Shown here piece by piece: positions 56,274 to 64,000 of a stretch of DNA of 64,000 nucleotides. Position numbers and translations under genes: made by a program. Source of the DNA: an uncultured Algibacter sp. (GTDB taxonomy: Bacteria; Bacteroidota; Bacteroidia; Flavobacteriales; Flavobacteriaceae). The first letter of the stretch is position 1. Every line of letters begins with the position of its first letter. The notes beneath the pieces are model-generated. The model was not told where the DNA came from, did no database searches, and saw nothing but the letters and a program-made list of their open reading frames with translations. The DNA lies in NCBI RefSeq assembly GCF_947487575.1, contig NZ_CANKXG010000005.1, positions 236,641 through 300,640 of the forward strand, written 5' to 3'.

Positions 56274-57509
56274 ATGGACAAATTAAAACAAGCCAAATTA
56301 TATAGAAGTGAACTTATTCCCGTTAGCGGGAAACTTGTAGAGCGTTATAACAAATGCTTGGTTAAACTTGGTTTTACAGAAACTAAACTCAAGACTTTTC
56401 ATATTGATGGTATGGGGTGGAGTCCTGAAATAGCTGAAGAAAAAGACGATAATAGTTATCTAAATAACGGAGAAGCAAATCCACATGGCATTATAATTTC
56501 GCCACTTCAAAAAGGGAAACCTGTGTATTTGCCGTTTCATACGTTTGATAGGGATATCATGAAATTTGTCTTTAAAATTCATGGTGAAAAAATTAAAGAT
56601 ATCACAAGAGATTGTGCAATTTGTTTGGATTTCAATCAAGGCGTTGATGCGTTTTATGAGCCGCTGGATGTTTTGAAATATGATAAGATAACCATCAACT
56701 TTCACTTGATTGATAGATTATGGTATATTCAAAAAGAGCAATTACAGCTTGTAGAAAGATTCAATACTGGTAATAATTTTATAGATGAAAATTTGCATCA
56801 AGAGCTTTTAGCTTCAGCAAAGGCTTATGGAGATTTACGTGAACGTGATTTGGACTTGCACCAATTACAATTTGCAACAGATTCATTTTATACAAGAGCT
56901 TTTGGAGGTGTTTATGTATTACGAGATTTTATAAAACCCATAATCGTTTTTGAAGATGAAACTTGGCATAAAGAAGCTATAAAAGATACAAACCATGATG
57001 TGTTGATATATCATATTGAGCAGCCTGAGCTTATGGATAAACTCAGAGACCATGTTATTATTGAGTATGATTTAGAAAAAGTAGTTGAAACCAAACGCTA
57101 TCAGCGTATCAAGAAATTTGAAATGGCTCAGCATCTTAAAAAGTCTCAACATCCAATAAAAGATATTTTGAATGACCCAATTTTGTTTAAAAGTTATTTA
57201 AATAAACTAGATATTAAAGCTAGAAAAAAAGTTATGAGTGTTGAGCGCTATCTAGAAAAATTAGAAACGAGCAATCAATTTAAAATAGCTGATATTGTTG
57301 ATGAAAAACTTTTTGAGGCCTTACATCAACCGCATTCTTCATTAGATGCTAAACATCAAGATCTAATCTGGAAGTTACTTGTTAATATTTCAGAAAAAGA
57401 CGTTTTATATTGGTATTGGTATGATAAAGAAGCGTTTTATAACAGTTTTAAAACTTGGGATGATTCGTTTAAGGAATGGGCAATAGAAACGATTAGTAAC
57501 AATATTTAA
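56274..57509 (+). CDS. uncharacterised 411-aa protein (DUF6638-like)
   Basis: It starts directly after the nudK stop (TAA-ATG). Soluble, no signal: an N-terminal LYRSELIPVSGKLVERYNKCL, an alpha/beta middle (CAICLDFNQGVDAFYEPLDV, ITINFHLIDRLWYIQ) and a helical C-terminus rich in basic and aromatic residues (KDVLYWYWYDKEAFYNSFKT). It may match DUF6638, from memory only. Its place in the AAA gene run suggests a common function. Confidence 0.7.
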   Translation: MDKLKQAKLYRSELIPVSGKLVERYNKCLVKLGFTETKLKTFHIDGMGWSPEIAEEKDDNSYLNNGEANPHGIIISPLQKGKPVYLPFHTFDRDIMKFVFKIHGEKIKDITRDCAICLDFNQGVDAFYEPLDVLKYDKITINFHLIDRLWYIQKEQLQLVERFNTGNNFIDENLHQELLASAKAYGDLRERDLDLHQLQFATDSFYTRAFGGVYVLRDFIKPIIVFEDETWHKEAIKDTNHDVLIYHIEQPELMDKLRDHVIIEYDLEKVVETKRYQRIKKFEMAQHLKKSQHPIKDILNDPILFKSYLNKLDIKARKKVMSVERYLEKLETSNQFKIADIVDEKLFEALHQPHSSLDAKHQDLIWKLLVNISEKDVLYWYWYDKEAFYNSFKTWDDSFKEWAIETISNNI

Positions 57510-57511
57510 AG

Positions 57512-58008
57512 AGTTTGAAGTGGGAAGTTTGTAGTTTGAAGCATTAGAATGAATAAGTTAGAAGTCTTCTATCTTTAGAAAGAAAAATAGAATATGAAAT
57601 TTAAGTTTGAAGATTTAATTATTTGGCAAAAAGGTATGGATTTAGGAGAAGATATGCACACACTATCTCGTTCGTTTCCTAAGGATGAACTTTATAATTT
57701 ATCTTCTCAGTTAAAAAGAGCAGCAGATTCAATAGCTTTAAATATATCAGAAGGTTCCATTTTGCAAACAGGCTTGGAGTATAGAAAATTCTTGGGTTAT
57801 TCAATCCGTTCTATTGCAGAAGTGGTTACTTGCTTGCATAAAGCTAAAAGAAGAAATTATTTAGAGCAAGAAGATTTTCTGAAATACTATAAAGATTGTT
57901 TTGATATTATGAATATGACAATAGCATTTAGAAACAAAATAAAACATTAAAAAAATAATTATGTAAATGAGTAAGCAACTTCAAGCTTCCAACTTCATAC
58001 TTCAAACT
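57512..58008. mobile_element. inverted-repeat-framed cassette carrying a four-helix-bundle gene
   Basis: 31-bp arms (left 57512-57542, right 57978-58008) match as inverted repeats at 25 of 31 positions (AGTTTGAAGT... / ...ACTTCAAACT). They enclose just one gene, 57594-57950, and sit between two genes of the AAA cluster. The form suggests insertion of a small cassette; no transposase is present, so mobility is inferred. Confidence 0.5.
57594..57950 (+). CDS. four-helix-bundle protein (23S rRNA IVP/S23 family)
   Basis: The protein has 118 aa: FEDLIIWQKGMDLGEDMHTL, FPKDELYNLSSQLKRAADSI, ALNISEGS and EYRKFLGYSIRSIAEVVTCL. This is the standard pattern of the S23/IVP four-helix family, first found in 23S rRNA intervening sequences and related to the Avd protein of diversity-generating retroelements. 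Its function as a free gene is unknown. No reverse transcriptase or rRNA is nearby. Framed by inverted repeats. Confidence 0.9.
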   Translation: MKFKFEDLIIWQKGMDLGEDMHTLSRSFPKDELYNLSSQLKRAADSIALNISEGSILQTGLEYRKFLGYSIRSIAEVVTCLHKAKRRNYLEQEDFLKYYKDCFDIMNMTIAFRNKIKH

Positions 58009-58015
58009 TAAGACT

Positions 58016-58531
58016 ATGACACTAGAACTCATTGTATTTATTGGCGCTATACTTTTTGGAATCTTTTTATATTGGAGAGAATCCAAAGGAAACGGACTTT
58101 ATAGGTTTTTTAATAAAATTATAAATTCGAAAGAACTTCAAATGAAACCTGAAGACAAAACAGGTTTTGTATATCAGCAAACATTTTTATTACGATTGGT
58201 TTTTATTGGGTTTCTGTTTTTAATCGGAATAGTAGTAACACGTTTTTTAATTCCTATTGATATTGCGACTATATCCATTTTTGCTTCTATGATTGTTGGA
58301 ACCATAGCTGGAACTTATTTAGCAAATTTTATTTTTAAATCTAGTGAAGTCATCGAAGAAAAAAGCGACTCCATTGAAGATATGGTTCAAGATACTATTG
58401 AAAAGGGAAAAGACTTTATAGAAGACTTAAAAACGAAAGATGCAGAAGAAGTTGTTGAAGAAATTAATGAAAAACCAAAAGTAGAGGAAAAGAGTGCAAG
58501 AGAGCGATTAAAGGACAAAGGCTTAATGTAG
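58016..58531 (+). CDS. membrane protein of unknown function in the AAA cluster
   Basis: The protein has 171 aa. Transmembrane helices at about 3-19 (LIVFIGAILFGIFLYW), 60-81 (LVFIGFLFLIGIVVTRFL) and 85-108 (ATISIFASMIVGTIAGTYLA) precede a highly acidic, heptad-like cytoplasmic tail (SIEDMVQDTIEKGKDFIEDL). The tail could dock the coiled-coil or AAA proteins (inference). Confidence 0.68.
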   Translation: MTLELIVFIGAILFGIFLYWRESKGNGLYRFFNKIINSKELQMKPEDKTGFVYQQTFLLRLVFIGFLFLIGIVVTRFLIPIDIATISIFASMIVGTIAGTYLANFIFKSSEVIEEKSDSIEDMVQDTIEKGKDFIEDLKTKDAEEVVEEINEKPKVEEKSARERLKDKGLM

Positions 58532-58535
58532 AAAC

Positions 58536-58613
58536 TGTCATTCCTGCGAAGGCAGGAATCCATTTAAAAGAATAAGTTAAATTAAAAAGATTCCTGCCTA
58601 CGCAGGAATGACA
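58536..58613. repeat. REP-like palindrome TGTCATTCCTGCG...CGCAGGAATGACA
   Basis: Two 25-bp arms (58536-58560 and 58589-58613) pair at 24 of 25 positions around a 28-bp AT-rich centre. The right arm includes an in-frame ATG (58608) of the next gene, so that gene more likely starts at 58620. Confidence 0.8.
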
Positions 58614-58619
58614 AAAATT

Positions 58620-60314
58620 ATGATAAAAACATACTGGAATAAAGGAAAGAAGCAAAAAGCAATAATAATAATTACTGTTTTGATTCTGCTTATAGCATTA
58701 TTCGTTTTGCGAGATGATTATCAACCAGCATTATTATTTGTTAGAAAATTTATTTTTGTCATTCTACTTAGTGGAATTGTGTTGTTTTTAGGTTTAAGGA
58801 AATTTAGAAAATCTGCAACCACTGGCGGTAGATTAAGCATGTTGGCTTTATTAGTAGTTTTCTTCGGATTACTCTACGTGGTTGGTTGGCACTTTAAAAT
58901 GTATGATTACATGAAAACGTATAATGTATTCAACCACTTAAACCGAGTAGAAATAAATGAATTACCGCTAACACAAAACGAACGTATTCAGCCTTTAAGA
59001 AATGTGTTTTCTATGGCTAATGAAAGTGTAGGAGAGACTAAAGATGTTTCCCTTCCACATTTAGTGAGAATAGGTGATGAAAATAAATGGACCATGGCCA
59101 TTCAACCAACAGAAAAGTATATGTGGCAAGGTATGACTGATAATACAGAAGAAGTTTTTGCTGTATCAAGCACAACGCCTTTTCCAAGGTTTTCAAGCGA
59201 AAATAGAATTCCTGTGACGTTTTCAATTGGTGAATCCTTAAAATTTAGTAGAAACACTTATAATGCTGTAGTACAGCGTTTCAATTTTTTCCAACTATTC
59301 ACAATGGAACCAAGTGACACGTATTATATGAAAAACGATTCAGGACAATGGGTTCAAGTAGTGAGTTTAATAAAATGGAAAGGTTTTTTATTTCCATACC
59401 CAACCTTTGGAGGTGTTATGATTATTGATAATGGTGAACATGATTTTAATGATTATATAGAGCGTATCTTAATAGGAAAAGGAACTTATGTTAGTCCTGA
59501 GAATATGAAAAACCATGAGTATTTAACAAGACAAAATACTTTAGCTGAAAAAGTATCAAGATTACAAGCAGAGTCCTTAAAATTCTTAGGTGGGTTTAGT
59601 GACCCATTACCTTGGAACATGGAAACTGCTGTAAAAATCCCTGAAATGCCAAAAGACCAGAATCAACAACCTTATGTTACAGATTTTGATTTTTCAGGTA
59701 CAGAAACAGGTGCTTTTAGTGGCTTATACCATTGGTTTGGTCTAGAGCCGGTAGGAGATGAGCGTACTAGTTTAAGCTTTAGTGTTTTTGTTCCTGCTGA
59801 TGGTACTGATAAGTTATATTATTATAATCATGCTGCTAAAAAACAAGGTTATGCTGGTGTTTCGGCAATGCCTTTAAAAGTAAAAGAATCGAGAAAAGAA
59901 TACGATTGGACAGCCAATACACCAGTTGAATTTAGACCATACATAAAGGATATTGCAGGCAAAAAGCGTATGTTTTTTATGGGAACCGTATCTTCAATAA
60001 GTGATACCGATTCAAAACAATTTGATGGTTCTGCAACACCCGATTTAGTGCTGGTTGATAGTGAATACCGAGATGTGGTTTGGATTGATGTAAAACACCC
60101 AAGTCAATGGGATAAAACTGTTTACGACCAACTCAATGAAGCATGGCGTTCTAGCGAAAAAATTGGTTATTATTTTGTTGAAGAAACTAAAACTATAGAC
60201 ATGGTTCAGGAATCTATTGATTCTTTAAAAGTGATTCCGCAAGTTGATGAAAAAGCTGAAGAAATTGTTAGATTGCAAAGGAAGATTGATTCTTTGAAGG
60301 CAGTAGGGAACTAA
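58620..60314 (+). CDS. large membrane-anchored protein of unknown function, last big gene of the AAA cluster
   Basis: The protein has 564 aa from ATG 58620. Three N-terminal transmembrane helices (about 11-33, 39-60, 69-89) precede a 450-residue soluble domain with Trp- and Pro-rich beta pattern (KWTMAIQPTEKYMWQGMTDN, WVQVVSLIKWKGFLFPYPTF, TGAFSGLYHWFGLEPVGDER). It closes with a short coiled coil (IVRLQRKIDSLKAV). No known family was recognised. Odd number of helices with basic N-terminus predicts the large domain outside the cytoplasm. Confidence 0.7.
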   Translation: MIKTYWNKGKKQKAIIIITVLILLIALFVLRDDYQPALLFVRKFIFVILLSGIVLFLGLRKFRKSATTGGRLSMLALLVVFFGLLYVVGWHFKMYDYMKTYNVFNHLNRVEINELPLTQNERIQPLRNVFSMANESVGETKDVSLPHLVRIGDENKWTMAIQPTEKYMWQGMTDNTEEVFAVSSTTPFPRFSSENRIPVTFSIGESLKFSRNTYNAVVQRFNFFQLFTMEPSDTYYMKNDSGQWVQVVSLIKWKGFLFPYPTFGGVMIIDNGEHDFNDYIERILIGKGTYVSPENMKNHEYLTRQNTLAEKVSRLQAESLKFLGGFSDPLPWNMETAVKIPEMPKDQNQQPYVTDFDFSGTETGAFSGLYHWFGLEPVGDERTSLSFSVFVPADGTDKLYYYNHAAKKQGYAGVSAMPLKVKESRKEYDWTANTPVEFRPYIKDIAGKKRMFFMGTVSSISDTDSKQFDGSATPDLVLVDSEYRDVVWIDVKHPSQWDKTVYDQLNEAWRSSEKIGYYFVEETKTIDMVQESIDSLKVIPQVDEKAEEIVRLQRKIDSLKAVGN

Positions 60315-60316
60315 CC

Positions 60317-60820
60317 ATGAAATTTAAGTTTGTATATATTATTCATGGATTAATTTTATCACTTTTTATTTTATCTGCATTATACGGATATAATAAATTA
60401 ATAGAACTCAATAAAATAATGTATTCACAAGATTTAAATTATTATAACCTTTTGGATATAACAATTACCCATAAAGTCTTTCGCCCATTAATTATTTTGA
60501 TTCTACCAACTATTGGTGTTTTTATGAAAAACATTAAAGGTTGGGTATTAACATCTTCTTATTTTTATTATTTAATTTGGTCTTTATTCTTTGTTTTTTT
60601 TGAAGATGGTATAGGTGATTTTAATGACATATTGCTTTTTGTTTTAATCTTTTCGTTCATTATAGTATTAATTGTAATAATGAACCTTAAAAGAGTTAGC
60701 TTTGATTATTATAGGATTAAAAAAAATAAGTTAATGGGTTTAAACCTCATTTCTCTTGTCATAGGATTTTGCATCTTCTTACTAACTTTTATTTCCATAA
60801 ACCATTTTTTTATGAATTAA
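60317..60820 (+). CDS. hypothetical four-helix membrane protein
   Basis: The protein has 167 aa. Four hydrophobic segments (about 5-24, 53-71, 77-115 as a pair, 140-162), lysine-rich loops and no polar domain. It starts 2 bp after the previous gene and so is probably cotranscribed. No family recognised; strongly AT-rich codons. Confidence 0.6.
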   Translation: MKFKFVYIIHGLILSLFILSALYGYNKLIELNKIMYSQDLNYYNLLDITITHKVFRPLIILILPTIGVFMKNIKGWVLTSSYFYYLIWSLFFVFFEDGIGDFNDILLFVLIFSFIIVLIVIMNLKRVSFDYYRIKKNKLMGLNLISLVIGFCIFLLTFISINHFFMN

Positions 60821-60826
60821 TTTTAT

Positions 60827-61780
60827 TTATTTAAATACCAATTCCATCTTAATATCACAACGTTTGTAAGGACAATTTGGTTCTACGGGTATTTCAATAA
60901 AACCATATTTTCTGTAGATATAAATAGCGTTTTCAAGTTTTCTATTAGAATAAATAATGAGTTTAGGCATGTTTTCTTTTTTAGCAAAATCAATGCAAAA
61001 TCGCATAAGTTTTTGCCCAATTTTTTCTCCACGATATTTTGGAGAAACTCCCATTTTAGTTAATTCAAATTCACCATTATCTCCAATAGGCATCAAAGCT
61101 ACAGTACCAACAATTTGTTTATTTAATCGTGTAAAAAATATATGACCTCCTTTGTTGATAATATATTTTTCTGGATGACTTAAAACCTCTTCGTCATAAG
61201 GCTCGACATAGAAATAAGTTTTGAGCCACTCTACATTTAATTCATAGAAATATTTTGCATAATCAGCTTTAAATAAAACAATATCAACGTCTTGAATAGC
61301 TTCTGTTTTAGTATTATTAATTATAGTTTCACTGAAGCTTTTAGTGTTTAGTTTAGCTTCTAAAATATTTAGATGCTCAATTAAAGATGAAGACCTCTCT
61401 AAGGTATAATCCTTTATAACTTCATCAATACTTTTCCATATAGGCTTTAGCTTTTCTAAAGTTTCTTTTCCTTTGCTCGATAGAATAATAATTTTTTTTC
61501 TTTTGTCAAGTTTATCATTTTTGTAAACAATCAATCCTTTATCATTAAGCTTGTTAATGGATTGTGTTATAGCAGGTTGACTGAATTTAAGTGAGCTTTG
61601 TAATTCAGAGTTTGTTACTCCTTTTTTATTTGAAATTATTTTAAATATAGGGAATAGGTATGGGTCAAAATCTATATTGAAATGGTTGTATACCAATTGA
61701 GACTCTTTCATTAAATATTTACTTACTCTTTTTAATCGAGAACCTAAACCTAATTCACCATAACCTTGTAATGCATCCAT
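60827..61780 (-). CDS. bifunctional MarR-type regulator / GNAT N-acetyltransferase
   Basis: The protein has 317 aa. The N-terminal 140 residues are a MarR winged helix (KKGVTNSELQSSLKFSQPAI, SINKLNDKGLIVYKND, DKRKKIIILSSKGKETL). The C-terminal 150 are a GNAT domain with the acetyl-CoA loop MGVSPKYRGEKIGQKLMRFC and IYIYRKYGFIEI. The fusion is known in many bacteria, where the substrate is usually unidentified. A palindrome at 61791, just upstream of the start, is a likely autoregulatory site. Confidence 0.92.
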   Translation of the reverse strand: MDALQGYGELGLGSRLKRVSKYLMKESQLVYNHFNIDFDPYLFPIFKIISNKKGVTNSELQSSLKFSQPAITQSINKLNDKGLIVYKNDKLDKRKKIIILSSKGKETLEKLKPIWKSIDEVIKDYTLERSSSLIEHLNILEAKLNTKSFSETIINNTKTEAIQDVDIVLFKADYAKYFYELNVEWLKTYFYVEPYDEEVLSHPEKYIINKGGHIFFTRLNKQIVGTVALMPIGDNGEFELTKMGVSPKYRGEKIGQKLMRFCIDFAKKENMPKLIIYSNRKLENAIYIYRKYGFIEIPVEPNCPYKRCDIKMELVFK

Positions 61781-61790
61781 AATATATGTA

Positions 61791-61812
61791 TTTATATAAG
61801 TGCTTATGTAAA
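61791..61812. promoter_or_regulatory. candidate operator of the MarR-GNAT gene
   Basis: TTTATATAAG-TG-CTTATGTAAA is an inverted repeat with one mismatch in ten base pairs, beginning 10 bp upstream of the minus-strand start at 61780. It is different in sequence from the ATATTCC operators at 45468 and 46934. Confidence 0.55.
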
Positions 61813-61843
61813 ATTAATTATTTATCTAATGAATTCAAATTAT

Positions 61844-62857
61844 TTATGACACTTTTATGAAATCTGTAATTAAATAGGACATAAGTTTTCCAATCTTAAT
61901 AGCTGTTTTTTTAGTTGGAGCAGCTTCGCAAATGTGTAAATATGTTACATTTTTATGTTTTGCAAAATAGCTTAGAAATTGCCGTGTTTTGTTAACGCCA
62001 AAGCCACTTGGTGTCATTGCACTGCTAGGTATGTTTTCAATAGCATCACAATCTATTTCAATTCCGAAATTGCTACCAGAAATATAAGCAGATGCTCGTT
62101 CTAGTTCTTTTTTAAACTTCAGTTCTTTTCTGATTTCTAAAGCATCAAAGGTGTTGTGTTCGATAGATTTTGATTTACCAAGTAATTTGAAAACCTTATC
62201 AGAAGTATAATTTTCGTGTAACCCAAAAATAAAGTAATTTCCTAAAAACCCTTCAGCGAACGCGTAACTAAATCCATTTCCGCTGTGACGCCCTTCTTCA
62301 TCTCTAAAATCGGAATGTGCATCTAAATTGACAACATTAATTGGTTTACCTAAGGCTAATGATGCGCCTTTAATATTTCCGTAGGCGTTATTATGTCCGC
62401 CACCAACTAGGATTGGCTTTTTACCAGTTAAAACTATTTGATGTACAATATGAGTTACATGTGCATCAATAGCTGCAACTATTTCTCTAGCTTTTAAAAC
62501 ATCTTTTTTTCTTGATGGGTTTAATTTTGAAATAGCTAATTGTTCATCTTCAAAATCTAAATGCCCCAATATTAAAACTTTGCTAGCCTTTGTAAATTCA
62601 TTACTTTGAATGTTTAACAAAACTTTAAGTGTAGCATCCCAAGCCTTTGATGTTCCCGTTTTTCCATGATTAGCAAATACACCAACATCTTCTGGTAAAC
62701 CTAAAATAACATGGGTAACATCCAAACTTTCAAGTTGTTCGTATATGTTAGAAATGCTGGTTAATATTTGAACATGTTGGCCAAATTTGGATTCACCAGA
62801 ACGTTTGTTTAATATTTTATTATATTTATTTTTGTTAAATAAAACTAGTTTATCCAT
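61844..62857 (-). CDS. formimidoylglutamase-like arginase-family hydrolase
   Basis: The protein has 337 aa. Arginase/ureohydrolase manganese motifs: VGGGHNNAYG, NLDAHSDFR and IEIDCDAIENIPSSAMTPSG. This pattern fits HutG-type enzymes that release formamide from N-formimidoyl-glutamate in histidine breakdown. No other hut gene is visible here, so agmatinase-like activity cannot be excluded. It is upstream of, and on the same strand as, the MarR-GNAT gene. Confidence 0.82.
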   Translation of the reverse strand: MDKLVLFNKNKYNKILNKRSGESKFGQHVQILTSISNIYEQLESLDVTHVILGLPEDVGVFANHGKTGTSKAWDATLKVLLNIQSNEFTKASKVLILGHLDFEDEQLAISKLNPSRKKDVLKAREIVAAIDAHVTHIVHQIVLTGKKPILVGGGHNNAYGNIKGASLALGKPINVVNLDAHSDFRDEEGRHSGNGFSYAFAEGFLGNYFIFGLHENYTSDKVFKLLGKSKSIEHNTFDALEIRKELKFKKELERASAYISGSNFGIEIDCDAIENIPSSAMTPSGFGVNKTRQFLSYFAKHKNVTYLHICEAAPTKKTAIKIGKLMSYLITDFIKVS

Positions 62858-62978
62858 ATTGATAAAATGAATTTTGAATATTAAAAATACATCATTATTT
62901 ATTTATAGCATTAAAACAAAGAATTATAATTAAAAACAAAATTTAGATTAACCTTAACAAACATTAAAACAAGTAATT

Positions 62979-63857
62979 ATGGAAGATAACAAAAGCAACA
63001 CAGGACTTAAAGTAGGATTGGGTATAGCGCTAGTTTTATTTTTAGCAACAGGTTTTTATACAATGAATTTGTATAATAGTAGTAAAAAAGTACAGACTGA
63101 ATTGACTGAAGAAAAGCAATTAGTAATGAATGATTTAAACGCTATGGCGAAGCAATATGATGATGCTATTGGTGAGAACGAAGTTGCTAATGCTGATTTA
63201 GTTGAAGCTAGAGGACGTATTCAAGGTTTAATTGATTCTTTAAAAATTTCTGAAACTAACGTGAAAAGCTTATGGAGGTATAAAAGAAAATATGCTTCAC
63301 TTCAAAAAGAAATGGATGTGTTGATGGCTCAAAATGATTCGTTAAAAGTTGAAAACTCATATTTAGCAACCTCTTTAGATAGTACTCGTGTTCGTTTAGA
63401 AGAGCGTACTGTGTTCACAGATTCTTTATTAGTACAAAATAATGCTTTAGCAGAAGTTGTATCTAATGCCGCTATTTTAAACACTGTTGGTCTAAAAGGA
63501 TTTGGAGTTATTGAAAGAACATCAGGTAAATTAATTCCAACTGAAAGAGCGAGCAGAGCAGATAAAATTAGAGTTTGTTTTACAGTTGCAAAAAATGCTT
63601 TAGTACAAGCTGGTGATGAAGAATTATATGTTCAAGTAATTGATCCAAAAAATAATACGTTAGGATTAAACGAACAAGTGACTTTTGATGAGAAAACATT
63701 AAACTACAGTATTATTAGTAAGTTTAATTATGAAAATGCAAGCCTTAATGTTTGTGAGTTTGTAACTTCTAAAAATGATTTTGAAAAAGGACGTTATATT
63801 GTAAACGTTTTTAATGTAAAAGATTTAGTGTCTAGCTCAGAGTTTACTTTAAAGTAA
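62979..63857 (+). CDS. membrane-anchored coiled-coil protein of unknown function
   Basis: The protein has 292 aa. One N-terminal transmembrane helix (about 10-29, LKVGLGIALVLFLATGFYTM), then a coiled coil (35-160; KRKYASLQKEMDVLMAQNDS) and a C-terminal beta-rich domain (about 170-292: KIRVCFTVAKNALVQAGDEE, GRYIVNVFNVKDLVSSSEF). It looks like a conserved Bacteroidota envelope protein; no function recognised. A terminator follows. Confidence 0.75.
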   Translation: MEDNKSNTGLKVGLGIALVLFLATGFYTMNLYNSSKKVQTELTEEKQLVMNDLNAMAKQYDDAIGENEVANADLVEARGRIQGLIDSLKISETNVKSLWRYKRKYASLQKEMDVLMAQNDSLKVENSYLATSLDSTRVRLEERTVFTDSLLVQNNALAEVVSNAAILNTVGLKGFGVIERTSGKLIPTERASRADKIRVCFTVAKNALVQAGDEELYVQVIDPKNNTLGLNEQVTFDEKTLNYSIISKFNYENASLNVCEFVTSKNDFEKGRYIVNVFNVKDLVSSSEFTLK

Positions 63858-63880
63858 TCTATTGTTACACTCATATTATA

Positions 63881-63913
63881 AAAAGCCTCAAACGTTAAGT
63901 TTGGGGTTTTTTA
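63881..63913 (+). terminator. intrinsic terminator
   Basis: AAAAGCCTCAAAC and GTTTGGGGTTTTTT form a stem of about 8-11 bp including G-T pairs, with a T run, 23 bp after the preceding stop. Confidence 0.75.
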
Positions 63914-63921
63914 TTTAACAA

Positions 63922-64000
63922 TGTGTCCCGTCCTGAAATAGCGATACACTAAAACATTAGTGTAATGAAAACATCGGAAAACACTGGGTACGTAAAGCGT
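63922..64000 (+). mobile_element. left end of an IS3-family-like insertion sequence, cut by the window end
   Basis: TGTGTCCCGTCCTGAAATAG followed by CGATACAC looks like a terminal inverted repeat, starting in TG. It is followed 16 bp later by a start codon whose first residues resemble an IS3 OrfA. Only the left end is visible. Confidence 0.6.
63965..64000 (+). CDS. transposase OrfA-like (IS3 family), 3' truncated by window
   Basis: Reads MKTSENTGYVKR to the window edge, the N-terminus seen in helix-turn-helix OrfA proteins of Flavobacteriaceae IS3 elements as I recall them. Only 12 residues are available, so the call depends largely on the IS-like end just upstream. Confidence 0.5.
   Translation, partial: MKTSENTGYVKR

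Noticed and set aside
57594..57950. Diversity-generating retroelement (Avd-like protein)
   Set aside because: No reverse transcriptase, template repeat or variable repeat is seen around the gene.

Overview
The window looks like chromosome of a low-G+C member of the Flavobacteriaceae (Bacteroidota). The grounds are the family content: MutS2 without an Smr domain, NudK, a menaquinone (men) pathway, SusC-like plug sequence, CAL67264-type and DUF-type small membrane proteins, and an OmpA lipoprotein. Leaders are AT-rich without clear Shine-Dalgarno sequences, -7 boxes of the TAnnTTTG type occur, and several genes start with TTG or GTG. No rRNA or tRNA gene was recognised. The genus cannot be fixed from the sequence alone.

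Layout. 1-21.4 kb is mostly housekeeping: a sulfurtransferase cut by the window start, an unusual MuiA/DUF4139 protein carrying a TonB-plug insert, DCC oxidoreductase, mutS2, miaE, recG, a PHP-ACT fusion, an M1 aminopeptidase, a patatin, an FMN-dependent glutamate-synthase-like enzyme, a UvrD helicase, a Sua5/YrdC protein and a DUF819 transporter. 21.5-28.85 kb is a complete type II-C CRISPR-Cas locus: a tracrRNA on the minus strand, cas9-cas1-cas2 on the plus strand, and an array of 16 spacers. The anti-repeat shows that crRNA is read from the minus strand, against the cas genes. 29-34.8 kb holds an OmpA lipoprotein, a GT2, an HsdR_N-type nuclease-like protein, holA, a YfcC carrier and ung. 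35-41.8 kb is a menaquinone operon (menB-menA-MBL-DUF2490-menC-CPBP-menE) followed by sppA. 43.7-47.8 kb has an acyl-CoA carboxylase subunit and a MarR-controlled redox group (DoxX, FMN reductase, MarR, pirin) that shares one palindromic operator. 48-50 kb holds a small CAL67264-type membrane protein, ettA and another small membrane protein.

50.5-60.8 kb is the least understood region. It is a same-strand cluster of a long coiled-coil protein, a 355-aa protein, a lipoprotein, a classic AAA ATPase, a NudK-like Nudix enzyme, a DUF6638-like protein and membrane proteins, interrupted by a four-helix-bundle gene framed by inverted repeats. It is the best candidate here for an undescribed multi-protein system. 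The end of the window has a MarR-GNAT fusion with its own palindromic operator, a formimidoylglutamase, a coiled-coil membrane protein, and the left end of an IS3-family element cut by the window.

Scattered between genes are five copies of one dispersed intergenic repeat, which starts GCGTTAGGGATT and ends GGTAACGCCC, plus several palindromic REP-like elements. Most functional calls rest on recognisable motifs. Statements about partners and regulation are inference unless marked otherwise.
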